64,000 bases of DNA from Ancistrus triradiatus (lineage: Eukaryota; Chordata; Actinopteri; Siluriformes; Loricariidae), in contig JAJAGP010000936.1 in NCBI GenBank assembly GCA_025084515.1, positions 62,001 through 126,000 of the forward strand, read 5' to 3'. Position numbers and translations under genes: made by a program. How positions within the stretch are numbered: position 1 is the stretch's first letter; the number at the start of each line of letters is the position of its first letter. Below are positions 51,101-58,503 of this stretch, piece by piece. The notes beneath the pieces were generated by a model. That model was not told the origin of the DNA and made no database searches. It saw only the letters and a program-made list of their open reading frames with translations.

Positions 51101-51685
51101 TGGTCAGACGAAACCAAAATAGAACTTTTTGGTAAAAACTCAACTCATCGTGTTCGGTGGAAGAAGAATTCTGAGTTGCACCATACCTACTGTGAAGCAT
51201 GGGGGTGAAAATTTCATGCTTTGGGGCTGTTTTTCTGCAAAGGGGACAGGACGACTAATCTTACAATTTGATTTCCTGTTTTTTTTCCCCCTCATTTACT
51301 CTCTCATAGTTGAAGTGTAGCTATGATGAAAATTACAGACCTCTCTCATCTTTCTAAGTAGGAGAACTTGCACAATCAGTAGAAGACTAAATACTTTTTT
51401 TGCCCCACTGTACTACTATACAAAATAGTCAGCAATATCAAGTTTGTGCATTGCCATCCTGACATCCTATATAGTAAGTAAACAATTTTTCCCCTCTTAA
51501 AAGTAAACTTGGAAAAATGTGCAATCTACAAAATAAAAATGTATATGTCAACGGCACAATGGGGACTTACTGCGTGACCAATCAGAGCATGGGACATCTC
51601 ATGCCCCAGTACAAACGATAGCTGATGGATGTCTGCTACAACCTCCAGCATTCCTGTGAACACAAATATCTTTCCATTCTGCGCT

Positions 51686-51732
<47 letters not shown>

Positions 51733-54700
51733 CCCCACACCACACGATTTAATTTTCCCAGTCCTTCTGTTTGCATATGGTCCCAACCATCTTTACTGTA
51801 CACAACATGGCCAAATGCGCACACACACCACATTTAATTTATAACAAAAACCATGGATACATAAACAGGATGCTCTCTGTTTGCAATACTGACATTTCCC
51901 AAATCCCCTGGTGATCAAATAAAATGCACAGGAAAAGGATTCCTTGAAGAGGAATAAGCAACACAAAAACTTGTTTGGAATCTAAAACTCACCGGCAGAA
52001 CAAAAGCATTGCTGGAGGGGCTCTCTACCACATGAATGGTCCATGGGACAGATTTCATTCCATCAATATCCTGGTTTTTCTGGATCATGGTATTTACAAT
52101 CCACTCAACCAGCTTTTGCCTAGGATCTGAAACAGGGACGAAAGATTTGCCAAACTCCTCCATGCACTGGTTAGAAGTAAAAAGAAGAGAGATGTATCCC
52201 AATGTCAGTCATCAATCATGGAGGAATGCAATTCATCATTTACATCATGGGTGTTAACACTTTTTTCTGTAGTTCAGTTCCAACAGGCAACGTACAGTGA
52301 TCTTCTGACTACAAAACATATACATCTATCTTATGCTAAGACCTGAATTGTCATACAGCTTGATTTTAAAGTGCCCTCAGAAGTGTTCTGTATATTTCAT
52401 CAGAACACTTCTGAGGGCACTTTAAAATCAAGCTGTATGATAATTCAGGCCTTTAGGATAATTCAGCATTACAGATTTACAAAGCATCTGATGTTATTTT
52501 GATTCATTCAACTAAATGGAGTTAGCAGTATTAAGATGATATCATAATAAAATGCAGGATTCTGAGTACAGAGATTATAGGGAACTTCAGATGACTCACA
52601 CCTCAGGATTGGTCCATAGAGTCAACCTGAGCCAATCATTTCAATTTGTGATTCCACAATACTGAGTGCATGACCAAATCATCTAATGTAATTTCTCACT
52701 ATAATTGTGTTGGTTTTTTAGTGTTGATGGGAGTTTTGTTACCTAATTCTGAACTCCAATCCATTTAATTAATTTATCCTTTCCTCTGTTTTATTATTGC
52801 TGTCACTGCATATGCTTGACATTCCTACAACCCCAAATCAGAAGAAATTGAAATGGGAAATGCAAATAAAAAAAAAAAAACTGCAGTGTGTTTCACAGTT
52901 ACTCTGACTTATATTTAATTGCAGGCAGTATGAACCCGATATATGTCATGTTTTTTTCCTGGTCAACTTTATTTCATTTGTAAATATCCATTCCTGAATT
53001 TCAGGCCTGCAACATATTCCAAAAAAATTGGGACAGGGGCAAGTTAGGTCTAGTAATGAAGTAAAAAAACTAAATAATGATGTTATTTCAAATAGGTAAT
53101 GTCAACAGGTGATTATTATCATGACTTGGCACAGAAACAGTGTCCAAGAAAGGTTTAGTCTTTGAGGAGCAAAAACAAGAAGAGAATCTCCAGTTTGTCA
53201 ACAAATGCATGACAAAATTAATAAAATCTTTAAAAACAACGTTCCTCAAAGAAAGACTGGAAGGCATTTACATATGTTTCATCCTAGAGTGCATACTATC
53301 AAACAAGTCAAAGAATCTGGAGGCATTTCAGTGCGTAAAGAACAAGGGCACAAGCCTAAACTGAACACCCATGATTCACAAATGCCACTTAAAACTTGAC
53401 TGTACAAAAATAGACCTCATGTTAACCATGTCCTGAAATGGCATCAAGTTATCTGGGCTGGGAGGCATCTGGGATGGACCATCACACAGTGGAAACGTGT
53501 ACTGTGGTCAGACCAATCAGTATTCCAGATCTTCTTTGGAAGAAATGCAGGCTGTGTGCTCCAGACCAAATAGAATAAGGATCATCCGGACTGTTAACAA
53601 CAACAAGTCCAAACCCCAGGCTCTGTCATGTCAGGGGCTGTATCAGTACCCATGAAAAAGACAGCTTATACATCTGTGATGGCAGCATTAACGCAGAAAA
53701 GAACATTGAGATTTTAGAGCAACATAAGCTGCCTTCAAGACGACATCTTTCACAGGGACATCCATGCATTTTTCAACAAGACAACGCAAAACAAGTCAAA
53801 TCAGAAAAAGGTAGGATTGAAATATGCAACTCCCTTCCAGTCGTTCTTTGAGGTACATTGTTTTAAATGATTTCGATAATTTTCTCACACATTTGTTGAC
53901 AAACTGGAGATTTCTTCTAGATATTTTCCTCAGAAACATACAGCTTTTGTACCAAATCATGATTATGATCACCTGTTGACATTACCTGTTTGCAAATCAC
54001 ATCATTATTTAGTATTTCACCTCATTACTACACCAAAATCCCCCTGTCCCAACTTTTTTTGGAATGTGTTAAAAGCTTGAAATCCAGGAATGGATGATAG
54101 TTAACAACTGAAATGACATTGACCAGAAAAACACATGAAATATCTTGGGTTCATACTTTTTGCAATAAAATTAAAGTTAAAGTAAATGTAAGAAACACTG
54201 CATACTTTTTTTTATTTGCATTTTCCATACCATCCCAACATTTTCAGATTTGGGGTTGTAATTAATAACAGTTTCCCATATTACACTGTAATTATAAATT
54301 TTGGTTGAATATTAACGGACTTTCCTATAGCCTCATGCAGCCATAAGTGTCTCACATGATAATATACTCTGGAGAATGTATGTACTTTATCTACTCTGCA
54401 AAATGCCACTTTTCTATAATTTATTATAGAAATATATTATTTATCTTTTTCTATTACCATAGCAGTATAATACATCATAACAACTGATGTAATTTAATTG
54501 ATGAAGGGTTCTACCTCATCTGAAGCGTACTTGGACAGTTCCAAAAAGTTCTCCTTGTTCAAAACCTGCAACCTGGTTCTGCCAGTCACAGGACACTCTT
54601 CCAGGTGGGTGAGGACAAAAAGTGTGATTAAGAGTAACAGCCCTGTGCCAGCACCTGTCAGATGCCATCGCCGCCGCCATGTCCATTCCCGAAAGAGCTG

Positions 54701-57700
54701 CTTTTTATTGGGTGGCAAGCCCTTCCACCACTTCCTGATACTTCTACAAAGAGGAAAAACATTTCACTCATGAAAAGGGGTGTGATAAGTCTTCTGCTTC
54801 AGTCCAGCCCCAAGTTTAACTACCGTTGCACAAATAGTTGTTAGGTACAAAAAGTAGCAACTTTTTGTTCAATGCTGATACAGACTGAACCTGAACAGAC
54901 TGAACAGGGCATTGCCTCTCTTATGTGAGTAGGGAGTCAACTTCTTTGTGTACTACCACGTGTGTACATATAACACCACTTTTCCTGGATAGAGAATGCA
55001 TGTGATGCTCAACCTGTCTGGTATAAGACAGCCCCAACACACAAGCACAGATGTACAGTTACACACTTGCACACGCACACGCATGCTTCACTCCAATTAC
55101 AGAGGACAGCAGTAACCATGTTGGACAGAAAAAAGTGGAAAAGGTTGACTTCAAACTGCTTGATTTCGCGACTTTGCCACAATTCATTACTTTCTGCTGA
55201 CATTTTTTATTAAACTGACTCCAAAAGAAGCTTAACAGACAAATGGGTCCCAATTTGTTTTAAGTTTATGAGAAGAAACATGAGAAGCACTATGCTGTGA
55301 CACAGTGGCAATTACCAGTTCTGGATCAACTGACTTAACGCCAGTGGTCATTAATGAAAATTAATTAGTGGTCAATACATAAACAGTGCAAAAAATGCAA
55401 CAAAAACAGAGTAGCCTGTAGCCTTTTTTGTTTGTAACAGTAGAGTAGCCTTTTTTGTTTTTAATCCTAGTTACAGTTAAAAGCAGCACCTTGTTGCTAG
55501 AAAAGTATTGCGATACTTGTGTCTGTTTATGTCTGTGTCGATGTACCACACGGTGGCAGTATGTGCATGCAGCACTCTGCTTCCTCAACCTGTCAGCAAA
55601 CAAGGTGAAGCAGAAGAGAAAATGGAGCAATCTTTGTCTTTTGAAGCTTTTGATTTTGACAATTAAGTTAAGAACAATAATACCTGGCCTCAGATTTATA
55701 ATTAACTTACCAATGTGGTAAACATCTTTATATATATGATCACACTGGTAACATTAAGATTGTGCTAAAATCTGCTAAAATCAAACAGCTAAGTATATCA
55801 TCAATACCAATTATAAACTAGAGAGGTGCATTTCCTGAAGAAAATGCGAGTGTGATGGCCACTCTGCAATGGTCGACCCTTAGTGTACCTCATGGGCCCA
55901 AAGGTAATCACGTCACCTCAGATTGCACCCGGAACCAAGCCTGCCGAATATCGTGGAGTTACGGTCACTGGCCCGCCAGGGGCCCCAGTGCCCAGCTGGG
56001 GTTTACAGGGGCCTGATGGGCATCACATTTCATCTCAGACTGCACCCGGAACCAAGCCTGCCAAATTTCGTGGCCGTAGGTCAAAAACTGACTGAGTTAC
56101 AGTCATTGGCCCCCCCCAATGGGCCCCAGTGCCCACCAGTAGTCCATAGGGGCCCCATGGGCATCACATGTCACCTCAGATTGCACCCAGGACCAAGCTT
56201 GCCGAATTTCGTGGCCATAGGTCGAAAACTGACGAGTTAGTCATTGTCCCCCCCCCCCCCCCAGGGGCCCCATTGCCCAGCCGGGGTCCAGAGGGGCCCC
56301 ATGGGCATTCACATGTCACCTCAAATTGCACCTGGGACAAGCCTGCCGGAATAGTTGCAATAGGTCAAAAAACTGCTGGAGTTACAAGTCATTGCCCCCC
56401 CAGGGGCCCAGTGGCCCAAGCCGGGGTGCAAGGGGCCCCAGGGGAATAAACATGTCACCCAGATTGCACCCAGGACAAGGCCTGCCAAATTCGTGGCCGT
56501 AGGTCGAAAAACTGATGCTGATTTATGATTCGTAAACTTTGGGCCCATTCATTTCATATGGGAAAAATTTTTTGGACTTTACAGCGGCCCCTGTGGACGT
56601 TCTGCCAAAACGGCATAACTATAAACACATTTGTGAATTTTCCATTCCTTATGTTTGGTTGAGAAAAACTATTTTTTCATGTAACCTTTCTCATGTAACT
56701 ACATGAGCACTGAGGTAATGGCCCACCCATAATAATGTACGTTGCCCTATTTAGGTCTAAAAGCCCCCCCCCCCCCCCCAAAAAATGAATGTACAAATTA
56801 AACAATGTTTTATGTTTTTAAACCATTTGTAATTTTTTCGGTATAAGAACAGCTACAAACGTTCCCTCAAATCTAACTTTGTTTATAGATTTAAAGGTAC
56901 TTGTACATGTGTAATGAGCAAAGTTGGATTCATTCCTTCACCCATGCTTTGACAAAAAAAAAAAACGGCCAAGTTTCAGGAGGCATCTTTACCCAGTCTT
57001 TGGGTAAAAAAAAGATTATTGTAAATCCCTGCCAGGTTGAGATACAGCACCACATAAGAATATTATTATCAACATGTATGGTCATTGACAAATCTAAAAA
57101 AAATGGGTGCGGACTAAAATCAGAAGTCATTTGGACCAACTGAGGAAAAGAGCACACCAGTATGACCAGTGGTTAAAAATGAGTCAGATCCCTGCTACAA
57201 GAAGAAGAAGGAAGACCTCCCCGGGTGCCACTCCTGTCAGATAAGAACAAAACAACCTTTTTTTTTTTGCTTTTTTGCGAAACTAAACAATTAACACGGC
57301 TCCACCACATTTAGAACAAACAGAAGATTGGATAAACCTTGCCTGTCTGATGTGTCTCGATTTATGCTGCAAAACATTCAGAGGGTTAGGCCAGAACTTC
57401 CATTAAAAACATGAAAGCATGATTCCATCCTGCCTTGTATCAACAGTTCAGGACAAGGGGAGGTTATATATTGCTTGGGGGATATTTCCTGGCCCACTAT
57501 GGGCTCCTTAATTACAACTGAGCAATGCATAAGCACCACAGCCTACCAGAATATGTTTCTGGACCATGTCAATCCCTTTATGACAACAGTGTACCATCTT
57601 CTGGTGATATAGTATAGCAGGATAATGCACCATGTTTCAAAGGCTTCCAAATCACCTTCAACCTGGTTTATTGAACATAATGAGTTCCACTGATACCAAA

Positions 57701-58503
57701 TGTACCTTCCACCAGTCACCGAATCTCCGTACAATAGGCACATTAGGGATGTGGCGGAATGGGTGATTCACATGTGGATGTGCAGCTGACAAATCTGCAG
57801 CAGGTGCATGATGGCTGTTATGATGAGATACGGGCCAAAAACCTGCTGAGGAATGTTTGTAAGCACCTCGTTGAATCTATTGCCGCAAATAATTAAGCAT
57901 TTCTGAGGAAAGAGGTCCAGCAAGGGGTACCTAATGCGGTTGCAGGTTGAGAATATGAAAGAGGTTTGGGTTAGGCACAGGAAATGTACTGCAGTGTTAT
58001 TGAATGTTGGTAAGGTTTTTTTAACAACACTTGCTGGTAAGAACGTTTTACCAGCATTCATTAACACTGCGTACGCATTAAAAACCCTTTCTTTTGGGCT
58101 TTATTGAATGTGACTTGGCAATGAACAAACTAGGTTTAATTAAGCAAGCAAGCCCATTTGAGCGTTTGGACCCTTTCAGTAGTTCGGAGAAGACGCTAAA
58201 AACAGGGACCTTATGTCATTTATAGTATGTTTGCATGTGGAATCGTTTCTGAAGAACTTTGGTTTGTAACGAGTCTCACCTTCCTATAATGAGGCTGTGC
58301 GTTTCTGCAGAGGTTTGATGACCCGCAGTAGCAGAGGAGCAGGAATAGCATGGAGGCGAGCCGATGTGTGGAGCTTCTGAACAGGGTTCATGTACGATTC
58401 CGAGGCTCCCACTTTTATTCCGACAAGCCGTTGCGAACAGTTGAACAAAACTGTAAATCATAAACGGTGTCCTGTATAGGATATCCGAGAATGAGAGAAC
58501 CAT
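30648..58503 (-). CDS. oma1: OMA1 mitochondrial zinc metalloprotease, 8 coding exons
   Basis: Coding exons (minus strand): 58503-58280, 54743-54515, 52166-51993, 51678-51571, 46457-46329, 45221-45147, 39374-39225, 30893-30648. All seven introns are GT/AG. Exon 1 ends in phase 2 and every later border falls between codons, giving 444 residues without a stop. Visible parts: a Ser-rich N-terminus, GR-SIRKWW-GLPPNKK (about 74-89), one transmembrane helix (about 103-120), HEMSH at about 235-239 (two zinc histidines and the catalytic Glu), and EAEAD at about 300-304 (third zinc ligand). OMA1 (peptidase M48) is known to cleave OPA1 and DELE1 in the inner mitochondrial membrane when membrane potential falls. 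The start is the first in-frame ATG (context GCGCCATGG); the frame stays open upstream but only from a GTG. My recollection of the human protein is that it is longer (about 524), mostly at the N-terminus. Orthology rests on recognised residues, not a search. Confidence 0.95.
31330..31720 (-). repeat. possible tRNA-derived SINE of another family
   Basis: On the minus strand AATTCAGTAGCCCACTGCC, then GATCGAGGTTTGAGTCC, resembles A and B boxes. A CA/TG-rich body follows without a clear tail. Confidence 0.4.
32790..34596. mobile_element. Tc1 family B copy interrupted by a foldback element
   Basis: TACAACCCCAAATCAGAAAA at the left and TTTCTAATTTGGTGTTATA at the right are family B termini. Family B internal text flanks the insert (GATGAATGACTGTTCTTGATG, matching 5790-5815; CCAATCTTTCTTTGAGGAAC at 34454). 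Confidence 0.75.
33035..34430. mobile_element. 1.4-kb foldback-type element with ~400-bp inverted arms
   Basis: TTTAGGCCATTATTCAAAC at 33035 is mirrored by GTTTGAATAATGGCCTAAA ending 34430. Further pairs: CTTACCTCTCGCACACAC, AACTCATAGGCATTCTTC, TTAGGAGG(C)CAATAGCCTC, AGATGGCGTGAC and CACCTAATGAC blocks. The middle (about 33480-34010) is AT-rich and codes for nothing I recognise. Confidence 0.75.
35097..35170 (-). repeat. SINE tail fragment
   Basis: ACAGAGCCTATCCCAGAATTC, then CTGGATAGGACACTAGTCCG: the reverse of the GGACTAG...CCTATCC tail common in DANA-like SINEs. Confidence 0.55.
35764..35932 (+). repeat. eroded tRNA-derived SINE
   Basis: GTGGCTTAGTTATTAGGGC (A-box region), GGTTGTGAATTCAGGCCC (B box), GATAAAGGCATCTGCTAAATG tail. 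Confidence 0.75.
36163..36940. mobile_element. MITE with very long inverted repeats (copy 2)
   Basis: TACACTCACTGATCATGTTA at the left pairs with AAAGTGAACAGTGAGTGT at the right. Internal pairing includes GGGTGGTGGATCATTGCAG with CATTCTGAG/CCACCACCC blocks. Same family as 22520-23272 and with clearer ends. Confidence 0.85.
39225..39374 (-). CDS. oma1: oma1 coding exon 7
   Basis: It lies between CTTTAG|GCATGT and CCAGAG|GTAATG and encodes 50 residues. It contains [12 protein letters not shown], then [14 protein letters not shown] and HLDRLIPE. The [10 protein letters not shown] signature is typical of OMA1 and related M48 proteases. Both borders are between codons. Confidence 0.96.
39485..39615 (-). 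repeat. SINE-like fragment
   Basis: GCACAGGGTGAGGTACGCCC, TGGACAACGCATCGGTCC and GGGTTCAAACCCAGGTC (reverse B box). It is eroded and has no clear ends. Confidence 0.5.
40592..40691. repeat. (TG)-(TA)n-(CA)n microsatellite abutting a Tc1 end
   Basis: (TA)n at about 40598-40621, then (CA)n with CATACACGCA interruptions, ending in the CAGTGGGG terminus. Confidence 0.95.
41056..42240 (+). pseudogene. dead Tc1 transposase (family D) split by a SINE
   Basis: It starts [21 protein letters not shown] stop follows within 40 codons (ESTK-stop), then the SINE interrupts the helix-turn-helix domain. The catalytic part follows in changing frames: [11 protein letters not shown] (about 41705, first Asp), [16 protein letters not shown] (second Asp altered context; DND has become END), [12 protein letters not shown] (third Glu). 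Several stops; inactive. Confidence 0.88.
41211..41400 (-). repeat. tRNA-derived SINE nested in the Tc1 element
   Basis: Same family as 3370-3574: (ACATTT)n tail side, GCAGACACCCTTATCCAGAGCG, TTGAACCCTGGACC (reverse B box) and GGCTACCACAG at the head. The uninterrupted family D text continues on both sides (AAATACCAAGAC / CCATTGATAATCTCCC). Confidence 0.9.
42527..42715 (-). repeat. DANA/Mermaid-like SINE fragment
   Basis: GGGCCAATTTCGTGTAATC, then GGGAGGAAACCAGAGTACCC, then GATCGAACCCAGGACC (reverse B box) and TTCTTGCTGTGAGGCGACAG. The end is close to the true 5' head. Confidence 0.8.
42745..43130 (-). pseudogene. Tc1 transposase fragments (family H), minus strand
   Basis: GTGGCATGGATTCAACAGC, then ATGCTGGAAACATC, is the reverse of the C-terminal FQHLVES block. 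CCACCACCTCCAGCACC and TTGACACAAGACAGGTTGG reverse the ..GGGGV/..CLVSMV region. The order shows a shortened element. Confidence 0.55.
43640..43855 (+). pseudogene. Tc1 family G fragment
   Basis: CTGATCAGTCATAACATTAA terminus followed directly by GGTTTGAGGAACATCAAAAG, TTCAAGGTGTTAACATGGCC and GATCTTAATCTGATTGAG (the NPIE block). The 5' end is joined to the 3' transposase part: an internally deleted copy. Confidence 0.7.
43900..44035 (+). pseudogene. Tc1 family H transposase fragment
   Basis: ATTGAGCATCGTTTAAACAC, then CCCTTTATGACCAC and CAGGATAACCATCTCACAAAG (second catalytic Asp block, Q-D-N). It is joined to the family G fragment. Confidence 0.6.
44490..45010. repeat. dispersed fish repeat with degenerate GGTTAGGG blocks
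   Basis: ATTGTGGGGACCAAATGACCC and GGTCCCCATGAAG, then two copies of TACTGAGGTTA(A)GG...GGTGTAG...ATTAATTA about 265 bp apart (44694 and 44970). No coding capacity recognised. Confidence 0.45.
45053..45111. repeat. (TG)n microsatellite near the oma1 exon 6 donor
   Basis: About 29 TG units. On the oma1 strand it is (CA)n. Confidence 0.97.
45147..45221 (-). CDS. oma1: oma1 coding exon 6 (third zinc ligand)
   Basis: A 75-base exon between TTTTAG|TTG and GCCAAG|GTAC. It encodes [19 protein letters not shown] and then LQLAAK. The ExxxD motif (EAEAD) supplies the third zinc ligand of M48 proteases. A (CA)n tract starts only about 35 bases into the downstream intron. Confidence 0.96.
45222..46328 (-). 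other. oma1: oma1 intron 5
   Basis: It holds one eroded SINE fragment (45956-46110). The remainder is AT-rich and unrecognised. Confidence 0.8.
45956..46110 (-). repeat. eroded tRNA-derived SINE
   Basis: ATTTACAGAATTTATGAGATGCC, then GATACAGTCTTACAATG and GAGGGTTAAGGACC, reverse of the L2-type tail SINE. Confidence 0.6.
46329..46457 (-). CDS. oma1: oma1 coding exon 5
   Basis: It lies between CTTAG|GCTGAG and GTCCAG|GTGAG and encodes 43 residues starting [12 protein letters not shown]. It contains the hydrophobic run [21 protein letters not shown], which is characteristic of OMA1 between the two zinc motifs, and ends QGKLVQ. No stop in frame; both borders between codons. Confidence 0.95.
47504..48303 (+). 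mobile_element. internally deleted hAT element
   Basis: TAGAGATGCACCGATC at the left and TGCATCTCTA at the right are hAT-type short inverted ends. The flanking octamers GTAAAAAC (47496-47503) and GTAAACAT (48304-48311) agree at 6 of 8 positions, consistent with an old 8-bp hAT target duplication. Terminal sub-repeats (ATCGGCC, CGGAATCGGCC) recur at both ends. Confidence 0.7.
47930..48080 (+). pseudogene. BED zinc-finger remnant of hAT transposase
   Basis: The stretch translates as [36 protein letters not shown]: the C-x2-C and downstream H-x-H pattern of a BED finger (usual consensus C..C...-S..GG.T..-GT.NL..HL...H). Stops follow and the catalytic domain is absent. Confidence 0.65.
48485..48690 (+). 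pseudogene. Tc1 family A transposase fragment
   Basis: GAGCAAGATAACGACCCTAAGC (QDNDPK), then AAAAAATGGTTAAAGAACAA and GAGGAAACCCACCAACATCC match the element at 1219-1392. Only the catalytic middle remains. Confidence 0.75.
48810..49000 (-). repeat. DANA/Mermaid-like SINE fragment
   Basis: GGGGCCAATTTTGCGTAATC, GGGAGGAAACCAGAGTAAAC, GGATTGAACCCAGAACC (reverse B box), CTACCCACCGAGCT. Confidence 0.75.
49050..49330 (-). pseudogene. Tc1 family I transposase fragment
   Basis: On the minus strand: [15 protein letters not shown], then [18 protein letters not shown] and a broken NPE/HMNWPPK end. Same family as 15035-15735 (TTGGTGGCCAATTCATGTGTG is shared). Confidence 0.7.
50250..51413 (+). mobile_element. 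rearranged Tc1 family D copy
   Basis: 50250-50448 is a right-type terminal repeat ending GCCCCACTGTA. It is joined directly (50450) to the inner part of a left repeat (GACAAAATGAGAAAAATAATC) and a shortened element ending TGCCCCACTGTA at about 51413. So the left tip is replaced by an inverted right repeat. The transposase start [20 protein letters not shown] is at 50710; the catalytic domain breaks off after [13 protein letters not shown] (about 51260). Confidence 0.8.
50710..51262 (+). pseudogene. truncated Tc1 transposase (family D)
   Basis: The helix-turn-helix domain ([10 protein letters not shown]...[15 protein letters not shown]) is open for 67 codons. Then a small deletion shifts the frame. 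[14 protein letters not shown] (first Asp, about 51102) follows in a separate frame. Everything after GTGRL is deleted and the text jumps to the right terminal repeat, so the second Asp and the Glu are missing. Confidence 0.85.
51571..51678 (-). CDS. oma1: oma1 coding exon 4 (catalytic HExxH exon)
   Basis: It encodes 36 residues, [14 protein letters not shown]...[17 protein letters not shown] is the HExxH zinc-binding catalytic motif, preceded by the invariant [10 protein letters not shown] helix. The donor is CACGCA|GTAAGT. The acceptor GCGCAG|AAT is followed outward by an alternating GT/CA tract rather than a pyrimidine tract. Confidence 0.97.
51679..51992 (-). other. oma1: oma1 intron 3 (314 bp)
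   Basis: This is the shortest intron. Its acceptor-proximal half is a (CA)n microsatellite (51690-51731) plus a short C run. Confidence 0.9.
51690..51731. repeat. (CA)n microsatellite at the oma1 exon 4 acceptor
   Basis: About 20 CA units followed by a C run, beginning 12 bases outside the exon border (the GCGCTCGCG spacer). Confidence 0.97.
51993..52166 (-). CDS. oma1: oma1 coding exon 3
   Basis: The acceptor is CTAACCAG|TGC and the donor CTGCCG|GTGAG. It encodes 58 residues from CMEEFGKSF to SSNAFVLP, including WTIHVVESP, the strand-forming motif that leads into the protease core in OMA1/M48 proteins. Both borders are between codons. A strong inverted repeat sits 175 bases upstream in intron 2. 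Confidence 0.96.
52342..52449. repeat. near-perfect hairpin, 49-bp arms, 10-base loop
   Basis: Arm 52342-52390 (CCTGAATTGTCATACAGC to CAGAAGTGTTCTG) pairs with 52401-52449 with one mismatch (52350 against 52441). Loop TATATTTCAT. It lies in oma1 intron 2, 175 bases upstream of exon 3. It could be a tiny MITE or an RNA hairpin. Confidence 0.95.
52826..54260 (+). mobile_element. Tc1 family B copy, decayed
   Basis: TACAACCCCAAATCAGAAG at the left and CAGATTTGGGGTTGTA at 54260. Inner repeats pair (AGGCCTGCAACATATTCC with GGAATGTGTTAAAAGC; AATGTCAACAGGTGATTA with ACCTGTTGACATTACC). Transposase remnants in the middle. Confidence 0.88.
53140..53830 (+). pseudogene. dead Tc1 transposase (family B)
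   Basis: Helix-turn-helix text ([17 protein letters not shown]...[12 protein letters not shown], about 53230-53350) is followed by the first catalytic block ([17 protein letters not shown], about 53500), then [31 protein letters not shown] and CIFQQDNAK (second Asp, about 53770). The rest is lost and the text jumps to the right repeat. Frameshifts throughout. Confidence 0.8.
54515..54743 (-). CDS. oma1: oma1 coding exon 2 (matrix-side basic region and transmembrane helix)
   Basis: The acceptor is TTTGTAG|AAG and the donor GATGAG|GTAG. The first base completes the split Arg codon, then [14 protein letters not shown] follows. A basic stretch (RRRWH) precedes a hydrophobic helix rich in Leu, Ile and Val that ends at THLEE. 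The motif CPVTGRTRL matches the OMA1 segment just after the membrane. In OMA1 the basic patch before the membrane is implicated in sensing membrane potential (family knowledge). Confidence 0.95.
55890..56530. repeat. GC-rich minisatellite, about 140-bp unit, 5 units
   Basis: The anchor TTGCACC(C/T) recurs at about 55925, 56042, 56183, 56328 and 56465. The first unit lacks part of the spacer. Each unit carries GGGGCCCC(A), TGGGCATCACATG and AATTTCGTGGCC blocks. It sits in oma1 intron 1 amid AT-rich DNA. Confidence 0.9.
56248..56262. repeat. C15 homopolymer
   Basis: Fifteen C in a row inside the minisatellite (G on the oma1 strand). Confidence 0.95.
56764..56779. repeat. C16 homopolymer
   Basis: Sixteen C followed by an A run. 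Confidence 0.95.
57200..57935 (+). pseudogene. Tc1 family H transposase relic
   Basis: CTACAAGAAGAAGAAGGAAG, CACTCCTGTCAGATAAGAAC, ATTCCATCCTGCCTTGTATC, GGGGGATATTTCCTGG, AGCAGGATAATGCACCATG (second Asp block), then ACCAGTCACCGAATCTCC and GATGTGGCGGAATGGG in order. The same order occurs at 59870-60520. Stops and indels abound; no clear termini. Confidence 0.75.
58280..58503 (-). CDS. oma1: oma1 coding exon 1 (N-terminus, targeting region)
   Basis: It codes about 74 residues beginning [14 protein letters not shown] and ending SLIIG plus two bases of the next Arg codon. The ATG at 58503-58501 lies in a strong Kozak context (GCC before, G at +4). The donor is AAG|GTGAG at 58279. The segment is poorly conserved, as expected for a cleavable mitochondrial presequence; only the final LIIGR matches the vertebrate pattern. 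A non-coding upstream exon cannot be excluded. Confidence 0.85.

Larger units (their letters stand above)
46458..51570 (-). other. oma1: oma1 intron 4 (5.1 kb)
   Basis: Contents: a hAT relic (47504-48303), Tc1 fragments (48485-48690, 49050-49330), a DANA-like SINE fragment (48810-49000) and a rearranged Tc1 copy (50250-51413). The stretches 46458-47503 and 49331-50249 show no recognised feature. Confidence 0.8.
52167..54514 (-). other. oma1: oma1 intron 2 (2.3 kb)
   Basis: It contains a 49-bp-arm hairpin (52342-52449), a decayed Tc1-like copy (52826-54260), and otherwise AT-rich sequence. Confidence 0.85.
54744..58279 (-). other. oma1: oma1 intron 1 (3.5 kb)
   Basis: It contains a GC-rich minisatellite (55890-56530), two long C homopolymers (56248-56262, 56764-56779) and a Tc1 transposase relic (57200-57935). 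The stretch 54744-55889 shows nothing recognised. Confidence 0.85.

Noticed and set aside
52342..52449. A named microRNA gene
   Set aside because: Hairpin shape alone is not enough; the perfectly paired 49-bp stem is longer than usual and I recognise no known microRNA sequence.
55923..56449. Overlapping open frames of 70-105 codons on the plus strand
   Set aside because: They are products of the GC-rich minisatellite; the repeated peptide reflects the repeat unit, not a gene.
55890..56530. CRISPR-like array of spaced repeats
   Set aside because: Units of about 140 bp with no short conserved direct repeat and unique spacer pattern, in a vertebrate intron: a minisatellite.
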